Origin: a virus
Reading direction: 5' to 3' (one strand)
Length of the DNA: 53,622 nt
IMG/VR virus record: IMGVR_UViG_3300025012_000113
Coordinates: 1 to 53,622 of that record
Shown here: positions 16,941-27,296 of the stretch, piece by piece
How positions within the stretch are numbered: the first letter of the stretch is position 1
Layout: every line of letters begins with the position of its first letter
Made by a program: the position numbers and the translations under genes
Notes under the pieces: model-generated
The model's database searches: none
What the model was told of the DNA's origin: nothing
What the model saw: the letters and a program-made list of their open reading frames with translations, nothing else

Positions 16941-18418
16941 TAGCACAGATACCCAAGAGGGGTAATAGCGGCAATAACAAAAAACCTATCGACATCAAAG
17001 GTTTCGGCGGTATAAATAAAAGTCACACAAGAAACGTCAAGCAACCATCTATCGGCAAAAACTTCTACACAAAAAACGGAGCGTTGTTTACTCGTCCTGG
17101 TTTGGTTGAGATAAGCGATCCTCCCAGCGTAACCGCACCAATTTATAGCATACACTCATGTAAGCAGGCACAACTTACAGAACGATTAATCATACAATCA
17201 GGAAGTGAGTTGCACCACAGAACGGATGAATTAAACCCTTGGGCATTGTTGGCGAGCAGCATATCTGGCTATGGGTACGGCAACGTCTGGAGAGATCACT
17301 TAATTTTATCGTTCGGAGCAAAAGTTCTGGACTATAGTATTGAAACTGCTAGTGCCAGCGATTTACGCGGTGGTGCTACGGCAATGCCTGGTTGTTTATT
17401 TACCGCAACATGGAAGGACTATCTCTGGACAATACCTGGACCGAACTGGGCTCCGGCGTACAAAACACAATTCAACGGCTATCAGTATGAACCTGTTGAC
17501 CCAGAAGTACCTGACGGAGAGCAGCAGATAGTTGACCGAGATATTACCGAATGGCCAGAAGAATATAACGTACCTATGAGTGATGGAACGTCTCTGATGG
17601 CAGGATTACCGTTAGGTTCGTCGCTATTCTGCATAACCGGGGCGTCAACATGGCACATTTACGGTAACAATGAGGACGATTTCGAGGTTCATCAAGGTTC
17701 TCGTGTAGGTGCATATGAAAACGGTGATTTCTGTCCTGCCGCATTAGTGTCTGATATGCCTATGTGGTTAGGAAATGACCGTAAGGTTTATCGCTATACT
17801 GGTTCGGTTGTGGAACCTATTAGCCAACCGATTGATGATTTGCTGGAAGATGAATTTGCGGAAGCGGGTTTAATACCAAGAGTTTATTCTCTGGACAATA
17901 AGTTTTGGCTGTTTGCGCTGAGGAACATTCTAGTAGGCGACACAGACAAGGAAACCACGAATTGCTACGTCTATGACCCGGCAGAAAGAGAGTGGTATAT
18001 TTATGAGTTTTCCGGTCATATCCTTAGCGCAGGCATTTATGACGGTAAGATTCATCTAGGGACTAAAGAAGGTAAGATACTCGTCATGGATGATACTGTA
18101 GTAGTCGATGATGAAGTAGATATTACTACATCACTAACGGTAGGACCTTTAAACTCACAGGGTAGGGTTATGAATACTAAAACCCTGCACCTTACCGCTG
18201 ATCCGGCAAATGACATTGACATAGCAGTTTATACCTCAGTTGATGGTGAAGCAGAAGTTTCGCAAGGTACGGTTAGTTTTGAAGAAGGTGTTTTGTCTAC
18301 ACAGAAAATAAGGATAAATGCCAGAGGTAAAAATATCTCAGTTAGGTTGGAGTCTACTAATAAAGTTGACGAGTTGCAGAGTGCTACGCTTACGGTTATA
18401 CCGAAGGCTTTGAAGTAG
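16934..18418 (+). CDS. tail stabilisation beta-propeller, P22 gp10-like
   Basis: 494 residues. Opens DIKGFGGINKSHTRNVKQPS and GALFTRPGLVEI, a start pattern of the packaged-DNA stabilisation / tail-hub propeller family, and continues through repeated blades (TWKDYLWTIPGPN, ITGASTWHIYG, CYVYDPAEREWYIYEF, GKIHLGTKEGKILV). Follows the adaptor, as gp10 follows gp4 in P22. Role: seals DNA and connects the tail. Confidence 0.75.
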   Translation: MVVAQIPKRGNSGNNKKPIDIKGFGGINKSHTRNVKQPSIGKNFYTKNGALFTRPGLVEISDPPSVTAPIYSIHSCKQAQLTERLIIQSGSELHHRTDELNPWALLASSISGYGYGNVWRDHLILSFGAKVLDYSIETASASDLRGGATAMPGCLFTATWKDYLWTIPGPNWAPAYKTQFNGYQYEPVDPEVPDGEQQIVDRDITEWPEEYNVPMSDGTSLMAGLPLGSSLFCITGASTWHIYGNNEDDFEVHQGSRVGAYENGDFCPAALVSDMPMWLGNDRKVYRYTGSVVEPISQPIDDLLEDEFAEAGLIPRVYSLDNKFWLFALRNILVGDTDKETTNCYVYDPAEREWYIYEFSGHILSAGIYDGKIHLGTKEGKILVMDDTVVVDDEVDITTSLTVGPLNSQGRVMNTKTLHLTADPANDIDIAVYTSVDGEAEVSQGTVSFEEGVLSTQKIRINARGKNISVRLESTNKVDELQSATLTVIPKALK

Positions 18419-18426
18419 GTGAGAGT

Positions 18427-19938
18427 ATGGCAATAGAAATTTTGACAGCAGAAGACCTTGATAATGTTCGGAATAATCTGTCTGGTGAATATATCCAGAT
18501 GGCCGATATTGATTTGAGTGGCTATGCTAATTGGGTTCCCATTGATTCTTTTGATGGTCAGTATGACGGTAACAAGTTTATCATAGACAACTTAAGTCAA
18601 AATGAAACTTCCTTTTTGGGTTTATTTGGTTCCGTAAGTAATGCAACGATAAAAAACGTAAGACTAACTAATGTTAGTATTACAGGAACTAATGCAATTG
18701 GTGCGCTTTGCGCTCAGGTTTCGGGTAGTAGCAGCGAGATAATTAATTGTAAAGCATTAAGTGGCCAAATCACCGGAACAAATACCCTTGGTGGTCTAAT
18801 AGGGCAGGTATTTGGTAATCCAACCATAGATAAATGTTCTTCCGGGATAAATATAAATGGAATCGCAGATATTTATTCAGGTAACTATGTTGGTGGTCTA
18901 ATAGGTCAAGTTTTGTCAGGTATTAATGCCACAGAGTGCTATGCCTATGGTAATGTTCAGGTAATGTATGGAAATGCAGGAGGTTTGATAGGTGACATAG
19001 ATTTTGGCTATCTACTAGATTGTTTTGCAAGAGGTAGTGTTGTTAGTGTAACTACAAACGAATTCACAACATGTAATTTTGGCGGTCTTATAGGTTATTA
19101 TGGCGCATCAGCCAGTGGAGAATTTAGTGCAATAAATTGCTACTCAATTGGTTTAATTTCGCAAGGTATTACGGTTTACGGTTCTATGGGTGGTTTAATA
19201 GGTGTCATCGAGAGTTACGAGTGGTCAAGCACGGAATACCAGATAACTAATTCATACTACGATTCCGAAACTTCCGGCCAATCTGATATAGACAAGGGTA
19301 TTCCCAAAACCACAATAGAAATGAAAGCACAGGCAACATTTTTAAGCTGGGATTTTGCTGAAAAATGGAAAATAGATGAAGGAAATACTTACCCTGCGTT
19401 TTACCTAGATACACCAACCACAACTCCTAGCGGTGAAACATTTAGTGGTAGCGTAACTGTAACTATAGGCAATGTGGATACTGACTGTGTTGCGTATTAT
19501 ACGACTGATGGAACCACTCCTACAACTGATAGTACGGCATATATCATACCTTTTACGTTGTCTGTTTCCGCAAGCATGAAAGTAGCGGCATATAACTTGA
19601 TAACAGGGTTATGGAGCGATGTTGTAAGTGCTAAGTTTATTAAAAATGCCGAACCAGACCCCGGCGGAGATAACCCTAATGTTCCTGCACTAATAACGAA
19701 AGAACTAAAAACCCTAACATTTAAACGTGCATCCCATACCGACACTAAGCAGGCGGCAGATGCTACAAACGATAATTTCCGGCAGGTTAGCAGTTATACC
19801 GGGGCAGTAACTAAGACGATGAAACAGTATAATCAGAACTTCGCCGCAATAACGCAGTACCAAACAGACATGAATGCTTATATTGCTAACCTTGAAACAT
19901 TATTGATTGCCGCTGGAATAATGCCAGCACCAGAATAA
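18427..19938 (+). CDS. tail fibre/spike with GLUG beta-helix and chitobiase-type domain
   Basis: 503 residues. Residues about 60-290 contain repeated G-x-L-I-G units (TLGGLIGQV, YVGGLIGQV, NAGGLIGDI, NFGGLIGYY, SMGGLIGVI), the GLUG motif of right-handed beta-helices. A segment at about 340-415 (CVAYYTTDGTTPTTDSTAY) matches the chitobiase C-terminal fold found on surface glycan-binding proteins. The C-terminal 90 residues are helical and likely trimerise. Receptor binding is the probable function. Confidence 0.75.
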   Translation: MAIEILTAEDLDNVRNNLSGEYIQMADIDLSGYANWVPIDSFDGQYDGNKFIIDNLSQNETSFLGLFGSVSNATIKNVRLTNVSITGTNAIGALCAQVSGSSSEIINCKALSGQITGTNTLGGLIGQVFGNPTIDKCSSGININGIADIYSGNYVGGLIGQVLSGINATECYAYGNVQVMYGNAGGLIGDIDFGYLLDCFARGSVVSVTTNEFTTCNFGGLIGYYGASASGEFSAINCYSIGLISQGITVYGSMGGLIGVIESYEWSSTEYQITNSYYDSETSGQSDIDKGIPKTTIEMKAQATFLSWDFAEKWKIDEGNTYPAFYLDTPTTTPSGETFSGSVTVTIGNVDTDCVAYYTTDGTTPTTDSTAYIIPFTLSVSASMKVAAYNLITGLWSDVVSAKFIKNAEPDPGGDNPNVPALITKELKTLTFKRASHTDTKQAADATNDNFRQVSSYTGAVTKTMKQYNQNFAAITQYQTDMNAYIANLETLLIAAGIMPAPE

Positions 19939-19959
19939 ACTTAAGGAGGTAGAACTAAT

Positions 19960-20394
19960 ATGGCAGTTTCAGCTAAATGGTTTGGTCAGGCCTTACTTAA
20001 GGCGCTTAACAAGGAAATTGATTTCGATACAGACACCGTAAAGGTAATGCTATGCACATCAACTTATACGCCCAATCAAGATACGCATGATTATAAAGAT
20101 GATGTGACTAACGAAGTAACTGGCGTTGGTTATTCTGCTGGCGGTGCTACTTTAGCAAGTAAAACAATAGCCTATGATACCGGAACAAACATAATAAAAC
20201 TCGATGCCGCTGATACAAGTTGGACAACCGCCACCATTACCGCTCGATATGCAGTTATTTATGTGGATACTGGTGTTGCTTCGACAAGTCCGTTGCTAGG
20301 TTACGTTGATTTCGGAGCAGATGAGTCTAGTTCAGCAGGTACATTTCTAATTCAATGGAGCGCAGATGGAATATTTAAAATAACCGTTTCGTAA
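19960..20394 (+). CDS. small fibre-associated structural protein
   Basis: 144 residues; opens SAKWFGQALLKALNKEIDFDTDTVKVMLC, a pattern seen in small phage structural proteins, followed by alternating strands (TARYAVIYVDTG). AAGGAGGT ribosome site. Probable fibre or neck component; no exact family. Confidence 0.55.
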   Translation: MAVSAKWFGQALLKALNKEIDFDTDTVKVMLCTSTYTPNQDTHDYKDDVTNEVTGVGYSAGGATLASKTIAYDTGTNIIKLDAADTSWTTATITARYAVIYVDTGVASTSPLLGYVDFGADESSSAGTFLIQWSADGIFKITVS

Positions 20395-20416
20395 TCTCAG
20401 AAGGTGGGGTGTTTAG

Positions 20417-20848
20417 ATGGCTGACGTTACAATATTGTCCCCAGTTGCTGAGATTACAGCAGAAATGCCTACTCTGGATATACAGATAGATCATACAATA
20501 ACGGCATTAGTTGCTGATGTGCAAGTCAGTATGCCTATACCTGCTGTACCGGATAACATTATCTATGCGGTAACAGCACAGACTACGGCAAGTATGCCTA
20601 ACCCCGATATGCCTAATATTGTTATAGCAGTAGTCGCCAACGCAACACAAGACATGCCCATACCAGTTATACCTAACAATGTAGTTAGTGCGGTAACTGC
20701 GACTATTACTATAACCGCCTTACCGCCGATACTAATTGTTAATGTGGTCAAATTGGAATATATTCTCAAAGCGGTTAAGGTGTTATCGTTTAATTTAAAG
20801 GCAACAGATAATATAAGTTATACCTTGAAATTAGGTGGTGGATCGTAA
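20417..20848 (+). CDS. repeat-containing virion protein
   Basis: 143 residues built of about three 30-residue repeats containing MPIPAVPDNIIYAVTAQTTA, MPNPDMPNIVIAVVANAT and MPIPVIPNNVVSAVTATI, then a different C-terminal strand segment (YILKAVKVLSFNLKATDN). Almost no charged residues in the repeats. A beta-structured fibre linker is the likely role. Its stop overlaps the next start (TAATG). Confidence 0.55.
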   Translation: MADVTILSPVAEITAEMPTLDIQIDHTITALVADVQVSMPIPAVPDNIIYAVTAQTTASMPNPDMPNIVIAVVANATQDMPIPVIPNNVVSAVTATITITALPPILIVNVVKLEYILKAVKVLSFNLKATDNISYTLKLGGGS

Positions 20849-21162
20849 TGGCTGTCTCAAAACATATTAAGAAAAATGATGTTGGTAATCAGTTGTCATT
20901 TACCTTGACCGACCAAGATGATGTTGCGCTAAATCTAACCGGGGCGACAGTTAAGGTAATACTTGCAGGTGGTTACACTTACACCAAATTAGAACGTACT
21001 TGCGTTATAGATAGTGCTGTCGCCGGGACGTGTCACTACATACTTACCGCAGAAGATACGAGCGTCCCAGGAGATTACAGTATAGAGGTTAACATTGATT
21101 ATGGAGGTAGTGAGTTTACTACCGTTACGCAGGGAGATTTAAGAATTGTTGACACATTATAA
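20848..21162 (+). CDS. BppU-like Ig domain protein
   Basis: 104 residues. KKNDVGNQLSFTLTDQDDVALNLTGATVKVIL and AGTCHYILTAEDTSVPGDYSIEVNI match the N-terminal domain of baseplate upper proteins (BppU) of Bacillota phages. Here it stands alone and could be a fibre adaptor. Confidence 0.65.
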   Translation: MAVSKHIKKNDVGNQLSFTLTDQDDVALNLTGATVKVILAGGYTYTKLERTCVIDSAVAGTCHYILTAEDTSVPGDYSIEVNIDYGGSEFTTVTQGDLRIVDTL

Positions 21163-21174
21163 GGTGGTGACTTT

Positions 21175-22146
21175 ATGGCTTATTACGACCCAAATAAAGA
21201 AAATCAGAACTTTCTTCAAAATGCTCTGTCTAGCTATAAGCCGAAACAATATAACGATTGGCAGTATATCGCTAATCAGCAGGTAGCAAATCCTGATTTA
21301 AGTGGTCTACGCAGACAAGCATACCAGGGCAGGGATACGGCACTTGGCAGACTCAAGAGTAACTACGGAGACAGCAGGACTAAGCTTAAAAACTCATATT
21401 CCGATGCAATGTCTAATCTACAGTCAAGTCAGACCAACCAGACTAATTCTGCAATCAAGCGGTCGCTGGCTAGTGGATTAGGTGGCATGGGACAAGGCCC
21501 AGGGGTAGGACTGGCTAATTACCGAACTGATGCGATTAAGGATAATTTTAAGCCATCTTTTGAGAGGTTAGACAGAGATAATGCGGTCAACATGAAGATT
21601 TTACTCAGGAACTACAATGAGGGAACGGATGATGTTTACAGCAAGTACCGGGGTGCTTTAGGTAAGATTGACGAACAGAAGGAAGATCGCAATCTGAAGG
21701 TTGCTGCCGAAGCGACTAGGTTGATGCAGCAGGATACACAGGGGTTCCGGAATTGGCAGGAGGCGTTAGCTGATACTTTGCGGAAGTATAGTGCAGATCA
21801 GGAAGATATGGCGTACAAGCAGGAGCAGGACGCGTATAAACGGGAGCAGGATGCTTTCAACAACAGACTTGCGCTAGAGAGGTTTGGTTGGAGTAAGGAA
21901 CAGGCTATGTTCCCGTACCAATATCCAACGGCTAATTCGTTGTTGTCGGCACAAAATAATCCTGGTGGGTTTAGTCCTTACCAACAATATCAGATGCAGA
22001 ATAGGCAAGTTACGCAAGATTTTATTTCTCAACTGTTAATGTCGCCAAACAAAGAGCAGTTCCTACAGGAAAATATTGCAGATGCCTCTGAGTCAGGCGT
22101 AGACTTGGGTACTGTGTGGAGTGTATACAACAATTATGGTTTTTAG
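21175..22146 (+). CDS. probable ejection protein, Gln-rich helical
   Basis: 323 residues, nearly all helical and rich in Gln, Asn and Lys. Two coiled-coil stretches (about 55-90 and 175-225, with KQEQDAYKREQDAFNN) flank a Gly-rich loop LASGLGGMGQGPGVGLA. Composition and place just before the giant polyvalent protein fit internal virion proteins delivered into the cell. No signal peptide. Function is inferred from context. Confidence 0.6.
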   Translation: MAYYDPNKENQNFLQNALSSYKPKQYNDWQYIANQQVANPDLSGLRRQAYQGRDTALGRLKSNYGDSRTKLKNSYSDAMSNLQSSQTNQTNSAIKRSLASGLGGMGQGPGVGLANYRTDAIKDNFKPSFERLDRDNAVNMKILLRNYNEGTDDVYSKYRGALGKIDEQKEDRNLKVAAEATRLMQQDTQGFRNWQEALADTLRKYSADQEDMAYKQEQDAYKREQDAFNNRLALERFGWSKEQAMFPYQYPTANSLLSAQNNPGGFSPYQQYQMQNRQVTQDFISQLLMSPNKEQFLQENIADASESGVDLGTVWSVYNNYGF

Positions 22147-22158
22147 GGCGGTGATAAG

Positions 22159-25100
22159 ATGCCAGTAGTTAACGGTAGATGGGTTCCTTCTGGTGGTGGG
22201 GTTGATGGTTCAGGTTATAGGGGTTTCAATGCCCTAGTTAATGAGGCACTGCAAAACAAGTATAACGAAATATACCAAAATATTCCTACTAACACGACGC
22301 TGAAAATTCCGCAGATTACCAGCGATCCGAGTCAAGCAGATAATATTTTGAATTACGATGATGTACCTCTTATGCCAAAATTTAAAGCACCAGAACAACC
22401 AAAAGGTTTATACAAATCTCTTGACAGCAAACTAGGAGGGGTGTTGCCGGGAGGTATTCCCGGTCCATCCCTCGATGCTACGAAAAAATGGATTGACAGA
22501 TCATCCATGGCTGCCGGGGAAATCATAACTGGCATAGACAACCCCAACAAGCCTAATGTCGGCGATTTTGTAGTTAATAGCAAGCCACTTTTCGATAAAA
22601 AAGATATGCCTGATATGGTTAAAAACTTACCGGAAAGTTTTACTAATAGTAGGCCTGTAAAATTAAACTCTGCCGACCTTGCCGGGGGATTAGCTGGTTT
22701 CCTGGCTGGCGGTGAATTTAATGTAGGCTCAAAAATATTCCAGGGGGCAGAAAACGCTATAGGTCAAGCGTTATCCCGTTTGGGAACTAAATCCTCTAAA
22801 GTAGCAAATATCCCTAGTCTTACTCAGAGTACTATTAAGGTCGGAGGGGCAACTATTCCATACGAGTATTCCAGGGCAATAGCGAATGACCGTGAGTTTA
22901 ATACCGGAGAAGCGGCGCAGGCTGGGGCGACTAATGCCGCCATAGGTGTGATATTGGGGCGTTTGGGCGGGGTGTTGGGCAGAGAGAAAACCCCTACTCC
23001 TGCACCTACCGAGTTTAGGATGCCAGAGTATAAACCGCCCGATATGTCAAGTTTTACGGCAGGGGAATTGGCTAACATCAGAAGTCAGTCGAAAACGATG
23101 GATTCTCCCGCATCAGTCCCTTTACCGGAAGTTGCCGCTAAGACGGCTAAAGAAGTTGCGGCAGCAAGGCAGACTCTTAGTAGTACATTGAGCATAGATA
23201 AGGCCAATCAAGTGCTGGATGAATTTCCTGAACTTGAATCGCAGTTCTCGTATTTTAGATTAAAACCTGGAGATCCCGTTATCTTGCCGGATGGTAGACA
23301 GGCGACAGTTACTAGGGCAGATAAGATGATTATACAAGTTGATGCTGGCGGTAAAACTGTTAGCGTTGGGCGAAAAGCGGTTAAGATGCCAGAGGTTGTT
23401 GGCAATAAAGTGATGGCTGAGGACATAGGATTAAAACCGGAGAAAGCGGAAAAACTTAATAAAATAGTTAATGATGCTGGATTTAAAAATGTTGAAGAAG
23501 CGCAAAAAACACTAAGGGCAGTACAGCGCATCGGAGATAAAGGACAGGTATTTTATCGCGGCGAAATGGTTCCTGAAGGCGCGCAGGGCAAGAGTAGAAA
23601 TATCCAGCAAATGCAAACCATAGAAGATGTTCTTGGTTGGACTCCGGAAGAAAAAATTAAAAGATTTGAAAATAATATTTCCATGCAGAAAAAACGGAAG
23701 AAAAATGCAGAGGCAATTCTTCAAAATAAACCTGACTACTCCAATTACGAGGATATGGTTAATAGAGATTCCGCGAAGTGGGAAATTGAGCAAGCAGATT
23801 ATTTTATTTTGAGTTACCAGAAAGATATAGATAAACTTAAAAAGCAAATTAAGGACACAGCAGAAGTAGATAAAATTTCTAAGGAAAATGACTTACTTTA
23901 TGTTACTACTCAAAAAGAAACCGCAAATTCATATGCCAAACAAATAGAAAATTTGCCAGACACTATATCCGGAGGAAAGCCGGAAGGATACAATCCTACT
24001 GTTTACGAAATGAAGGGTTTGTTTGATAATACTTTAGATTTGACACATATCAAAAAAGGCGAAATTGATATGGATCGAGCATATGATTTGATGGATGAAC
24101 TTGGTGTTCCACGAGAAAAACAGGATTCTATTGCTGAAAATCTTGGAATAGATGAAATGGATGGTATTGACGGTAGTGTATTTAAGTTATTTAGAGGTAA
24201 AAATTTACCTATCGTACTGGATGCAATTAAAGATAAGGGCTATGATTCAATTCGTTATTCGGAAGGTGTACAGGATAATTGGATTGTCTTAGATAGAAGT
24301 AAAATTTCTTTAGTCGAAAAAATTGATGCTATAGGCAAGTTTGACGATAAAACTAAGAGCGATATTTTAAACTGGAAACCTGATAGTGAAAACACCTCTA
24401 AAACCATGTCCGAGGACATTGGATTAAAACCGGAGAAAGCGGAAATGGTTGTAGGTGAAGATGTTGGCCTTGGACCGGAGAAAGCAGATGGTCAAGCAGA
24501 AATACCATTATCTCCCGGCATTAGTCCAATGAGTGTAAGATTACCAGACACCATAGAAACAATTACTTCTAAGTCCGAAGGAAACTCTCTGTTTAATAAA
24601 ATAGCACCCGAAAACATCAAGAGTATGGCAAAAAAATTATACTACAAAACCGTGGACGGTTACAATAGAATTAATGACTTTGACAAAACAGTAGCCAAGG
24701 CAGGGGGAACAATCCCTTATAATAAACGTGCTTACATACTAGCACATAATACCAGCAACGCAGAGGCATTGGCTCAGAGAACGCTTACTGAAAATCTAGT
24801 AGACTCTCAGGGGAATGTTGTTGGCGCACCGCTTAAGGATATAGTTCAACAGGTTCCAAAAGGGCAATGGAGGCAGTTTGAGGATTATCTAAAACTCAAG
24901 CACTCTAAAGCATGGGAAAACTCCGATATGACAGTATATGACAGGGAACTAAATATGTCGCCCGAAATGGCTGATATGAAAATAGTAAAATACGATGCAG
25001 AAAATCCTTGGATGGCACAGGCGGCCAAAGATTATACTTCATGGATAAATAAGTTTGGGGAGACATGGTTAGTTGAAACAGGCCTAATTCCTGAAAATGT

Positions 25101-27123
25101 CTGGAACGCTATGAGGGTAAAATACGGCGACTATGTGCCGATGCAACGCCTAATGGAGGAAGTTGAGATTGGCAAAACAGGGGCAAAAGGTTCGTTTGCT
25201 GATCAACCAAATCCGGTTAAGCGTGCCAGAGGTTCGGAGCGCAAGACTATTGAATCTCTGGAAACAATGATAGAAAGAGTTCCTAACTATATCAAGGCAG
25301 CCAAGCGCAACGAGGTCATGCAAAGGATTATTGAGGACATACAGAAAGACCCCGAAGGTATGAGTATTTGGGGAGAAATAGTTGACTCAAATACAGCCAA
25401 TCTTACCATGCCAAATATTGTTGCAGGAAGAATTAATGGAGAAAGGGTTCATGTTAGAGTTAATGATTTGCCATTACTCGAAGCAATATCCGGTCTAACC
25501 CCACAGGCTCAAAATGTAGTTATGGATGCGGCAAGGTCGATAACCAGCAAAATGAAATTACTAACAACTGGAATAAACCCGATATTTTCACTTGGTAGGA
25601 ACGTAGTCCGTGACTTGCCTATGTCTTATGTCGCCTCTAAAAGCACCAATAGCCCTGTAGAGTGGTCGAAGGATATTGTAGGTGCCTTACTGGACATATT
25701 GGGCAATAGGGCGGCGTATAAGTCGTACAAGGACATGGGCGGCGGGTATGCTTCTGCTGTATCGACAGATGTTAATATCTTGGCAAATTCTAAGGCAAAG
25801 TTAATGCCGGGGTATTACGATTTTAGCAACATCAAAAATCCGGTTGAATATACGAAAAGACTTCTTGGTGTGCCGTTTAAGGCACTTGAAAAACTTGCAG
25901 ACTTTACCGAAGCAGTACCGAGACTCTCCGAGTATCGGCGCATTATCCGAAAGGATGGTGACAGCTATGCGTCTAGGACTAAGGCACTATATGAGAGCAA
26001 GGATGTTACCGTAAATTTCCAGAAAAAGAATACCGCAGATGTTACTAATTTTCTTGATGCCTTCATACCATATTTTGGTGCTTCTATAAATGGAATTGAT
26101 AAGTTAGCGAGGATATATAAGGATAATCCAGTTGCTGCACTCGGCAAAACATTTGCGGCAATAACGGTTCCGACATTGATGTTGTATGCTTACAATCACG
26201 ATAACCCAGAATATCAGAAATTAAGTAGTTGGACTAAAGATACAAACTACCTTATCCCTTTACCTGGTGGTACTTTTTTAAAATTACCCAAACCTCGTGA
26301 GGGTGGCGTAGTTTTTGGCGCATTAGTAGAGAGAACATTGGATAGTCTTAAGAAAGAAAATCCCGATGCTTTTGCGAAATTTTCAGACACTATTTGGGCA
26401 AGTTTTATGCCTCCTGGTAGAACTATCGCTGCGCCAATCAACGATCTGCGAGCAAATAAAGACTTTGTTGATCGTCCCGTAGTTCCAGAATACATGAAAA
26501 ACATGAGTCCGGGCCAACAATACGACGAAAAAACATCGTCTTTTGCCAAAAAGCTAGGAGAATCGTATCCTGAAAAAGTATCACCAAAACAGGTTGATTA
26601 CTTAGTGAAAAGCTATCTTGGGGTAATTGGTCAAGTAGGTATCCCTGCGCTATCAGAGGGTAGTACGGGTGATACTTTAAAGAGAATTTTTACTGCTGAC
26701 CCTGCCTATAATACTGATGTGACGCAAAAGTTTTACGATGCCAAACGGAAACTAGATACAATGAAGGCAGACACAAAGCAGACCGGAGAAGTTATAGGTG
26801 AGGATGATGAAAAGTTAAGGAAACTATACGGCAAAGTTGCTGAAATGATTTCTGATAACCGCACTGCTTTAAGGGAATTACAAAAGGATAAGTCTATCCT
26901 TCCAAAACAGAAAACCATTAAGTTGAGGGATATGCAAGTTAAAGCTGTTGCACTTGCCGATATTGTTAATCAGCCATTAGATGCTCAACTTAAAATATAT
27001 GAACAATTAAAGAGAAGAAGATTTATTACCGAAGATAAGCCAAAATCACCGGCAAGGACTAGGATGGATGAAAGGAATAAACAAAAAAGAAATAGTGCTA
27101 TCGAGAGTATACTCTCTGAGTAG
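22159..27123 (+). CDS. giant polyvalent ejection protein with ART-like and LPD38 domains
   Basis: 1654 residues. N-terminal 420 residues are low in motifs with a Gly-rich apolar stretch near 175. Residues about 455-720 resemble an ADP-ribosyltransferase of the kind in phage polyvalent proteins: VFYRGE (Arg467), YVTTQKETANSYA (581-593), and YDSIRYSEG with Glu702, then NWIVLD. Residues about 1100-1460 match the LPD38 type (GINPIFSLGRNVVRDLP, LADFTEAVPRLSEYR, NYLIPLPGGTFLKLP). Near-identical EDIGLKPEKAE segments at about 419-431 and 750-762 bracket the ART-like part. Such proteins are packed in the head and injected with the DNA. Domain calls are by eye. Confidence 0.75.
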   Translation: MPVVNGRWVPSGGGVDGSGYRGFNALVNEALQNKYNEIYQNIPTNTTLKIPQITSDPSQADNILNYDDVPLMPKFKAPEQPKGLYKSLDSKLGGVLPGGIPGPSLDATKKWIDRSSMAAGEIITGIDNPNKPNVGDFVVNSKPLFDKKDMPDMVKNLPESFTNSRPVKLNSADLAGGLAGFLAGGEFNVGSKIFQGAENAIGQALSRLGTKSSKVANIPSLTQSTIKVGGATIPYEYSRAIANDREFNTGEAAQAGATNAAIGVILGRLGGVLGREKTPTPAPTEFRMPEYKPPDMSSFTAGELANIRSQSKTMDSPASVPLPEVAAKTAKEVAAARQTLSSTLSIDKANQVLDEFPELESQFSYFRLKPGDPVILPDGRQATVTRADKMIIQVDAGGKTVSVGRKAVKMPEVVGNKVMAEDIGLKPEKAEKLNKIVNDAGFKNVEEAQKTLRAVQRIGDKGQVFYRGEMVPEGAQGKSRNIQQMQTIEDVLGWTPEEKIKRFENNISMQKKRKKNAEAILQNKPDYSNYEDMVNRDSAKWEIEQADYFILSYQKDIDKLKKQIKDTAEVDKISKENDLLYVTTQKETANSYAKQIENLPDTISGGKPEGYNPTVYEMKGLFDNTLDLTHIKKGEIDMDRAYDLMDELGVPREKQDSIAENLGIDEMDGIDGSVFKLFRGKNLPIVLDAIKDKGYDSIRYSEGVQDNWIVLDRSKISLVEKIDAIGKFDDKTKSDILNWKPDSENTSKTMSEDIGLKPEKAEMVVGEDVGLGPEKADGQAEIPLSPGISPMSVRLPDTIETITSKSEGNSLFNKIAPENIKSMAKKLYYKTVDGYNRINDFDKTVAKAGGTIPYNKRAYILAHNTSNAEALAQRTLTENLVDSQGNVVGAPLKDIVQQVPKGQWRQFEDYLKLKHSKAWENSDMTVYDRELNMSPEMADMKIVKYDAENPWMAQAAKDYTSWINKFGETWLVETGLIPENVWNAMRVKYGDYVPMQRLMEEVEIGKTGAKGSFADQPNPVKRARGSERKTIESLETMIERVPNYIKAAKRNEVMQRIIEDIQKDPEGMSIWGEIVDSNTANLTMPNIVAGRINGERVHVRVNDLPLLEAISGLTPQAQNVVMDAARSITSKMKLLTTGINPIFSLGRNVVRDLPMSYVASKSTNSPVEWSKDIVGALLDILGNRAAYKSYKDMGGGYASAVSTDVNILANSKAKLMPGYYDFSNIKNPVEYTKRLLGVPFKALEKLADFTEAVPRLSEYRRIIRKDGDSYASRTKALYESKDVTVNFQKKNTADVTNFLDAFIPYFGASINGIDKLARIYKDNPVAALGKTFAAITVPTLMLYAYNHDNPEYQKLSSWTKDTNYLIPLPGGTFLKLPKPREGGVVFGALVERTLDSLKKENPDAFAKFSDTIWASFMPPGRTIAAPINDLRANKDFVDRPVVPEYMKNMSPGQQYDEKTSSFAKKLGESYPEKVSPKQVDYLVKSYLGVIGQVGIPALSEGSTGDTLKRIFTADPAYNTDVTQKFYDAKRKLDTMKADTKQTGEVIGEDDEKLRKLYGKVAEMISDNRTALRELQKDKSILPKQKTIKLRDMQVKAVALADIVNQPLDAQLKIYEQLKRRRFITEDKPKSPARTRMDERNKQKRNSAIESILSE
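23419..24444 (+). repeat. 33-bp direct repeats bracketing the ART-like module
   Basis: The 33 bases at 23419-23451 and 24412-24444 differ at one position and both encode EDIGLKPEKAE. A third, diverged copy follows at about 24457-24489 (EDVGLGPEKAD). The distance between the first two is 993 bases, a multiple of three, so the whole interval could be gained or lost in frame. Confidence 0.85.
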
Positions 27124-27130
27124 CACTATT
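27091..27130. terminator. bidirectional terminator between convergent genes
   Basis: AATAGTGCTA (27091-27100) and TAGCACTATT (27121-27130) are a perfect inverted repeat, with a second palindrome GAGAGTATACTCTC (27103-27116) nested inside. T-rich tracts flank both sides. The left arm lies inside the last codons of the ejection protein, and the leftward gene ends at 27126. Confidence 0.8.
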
Positions 27131-27296
27131 CTTTGTGCGTTTTCTCATAACATAGAGTAAAAATTATTCCAGCAGGTACAACAACAATCCAAATTATCCA
27201 CCAAATAAAGTTGATTATTTTTTCTACTATTGGAAATGCCATTGTTAGTAAAATCATTATGATTATGATATATGTCCAGTGCATTTGCTTATCCAT
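27126..27296 (-). CDS. small two-helix membrane protein, 56 aa
   Basis: Two hydrophobic segments (about 8-22 and 30-48, with WWIIWIVVVPAGIIFTL) and a charged tail. Its ATG overlaps the last codons of the upstream membrane protein. The stop is only three bases from the convergent ejection protein stop. Function unknown; superinfection exclusion or holin-like activity are possibilities. Confidence 0.6.
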   Translation of the reverse strand: MDKQMHWTYIIIIMILLTMAFPIVEKIINFIWWIIWIVVVPAGIIFTLCYEKTHKE

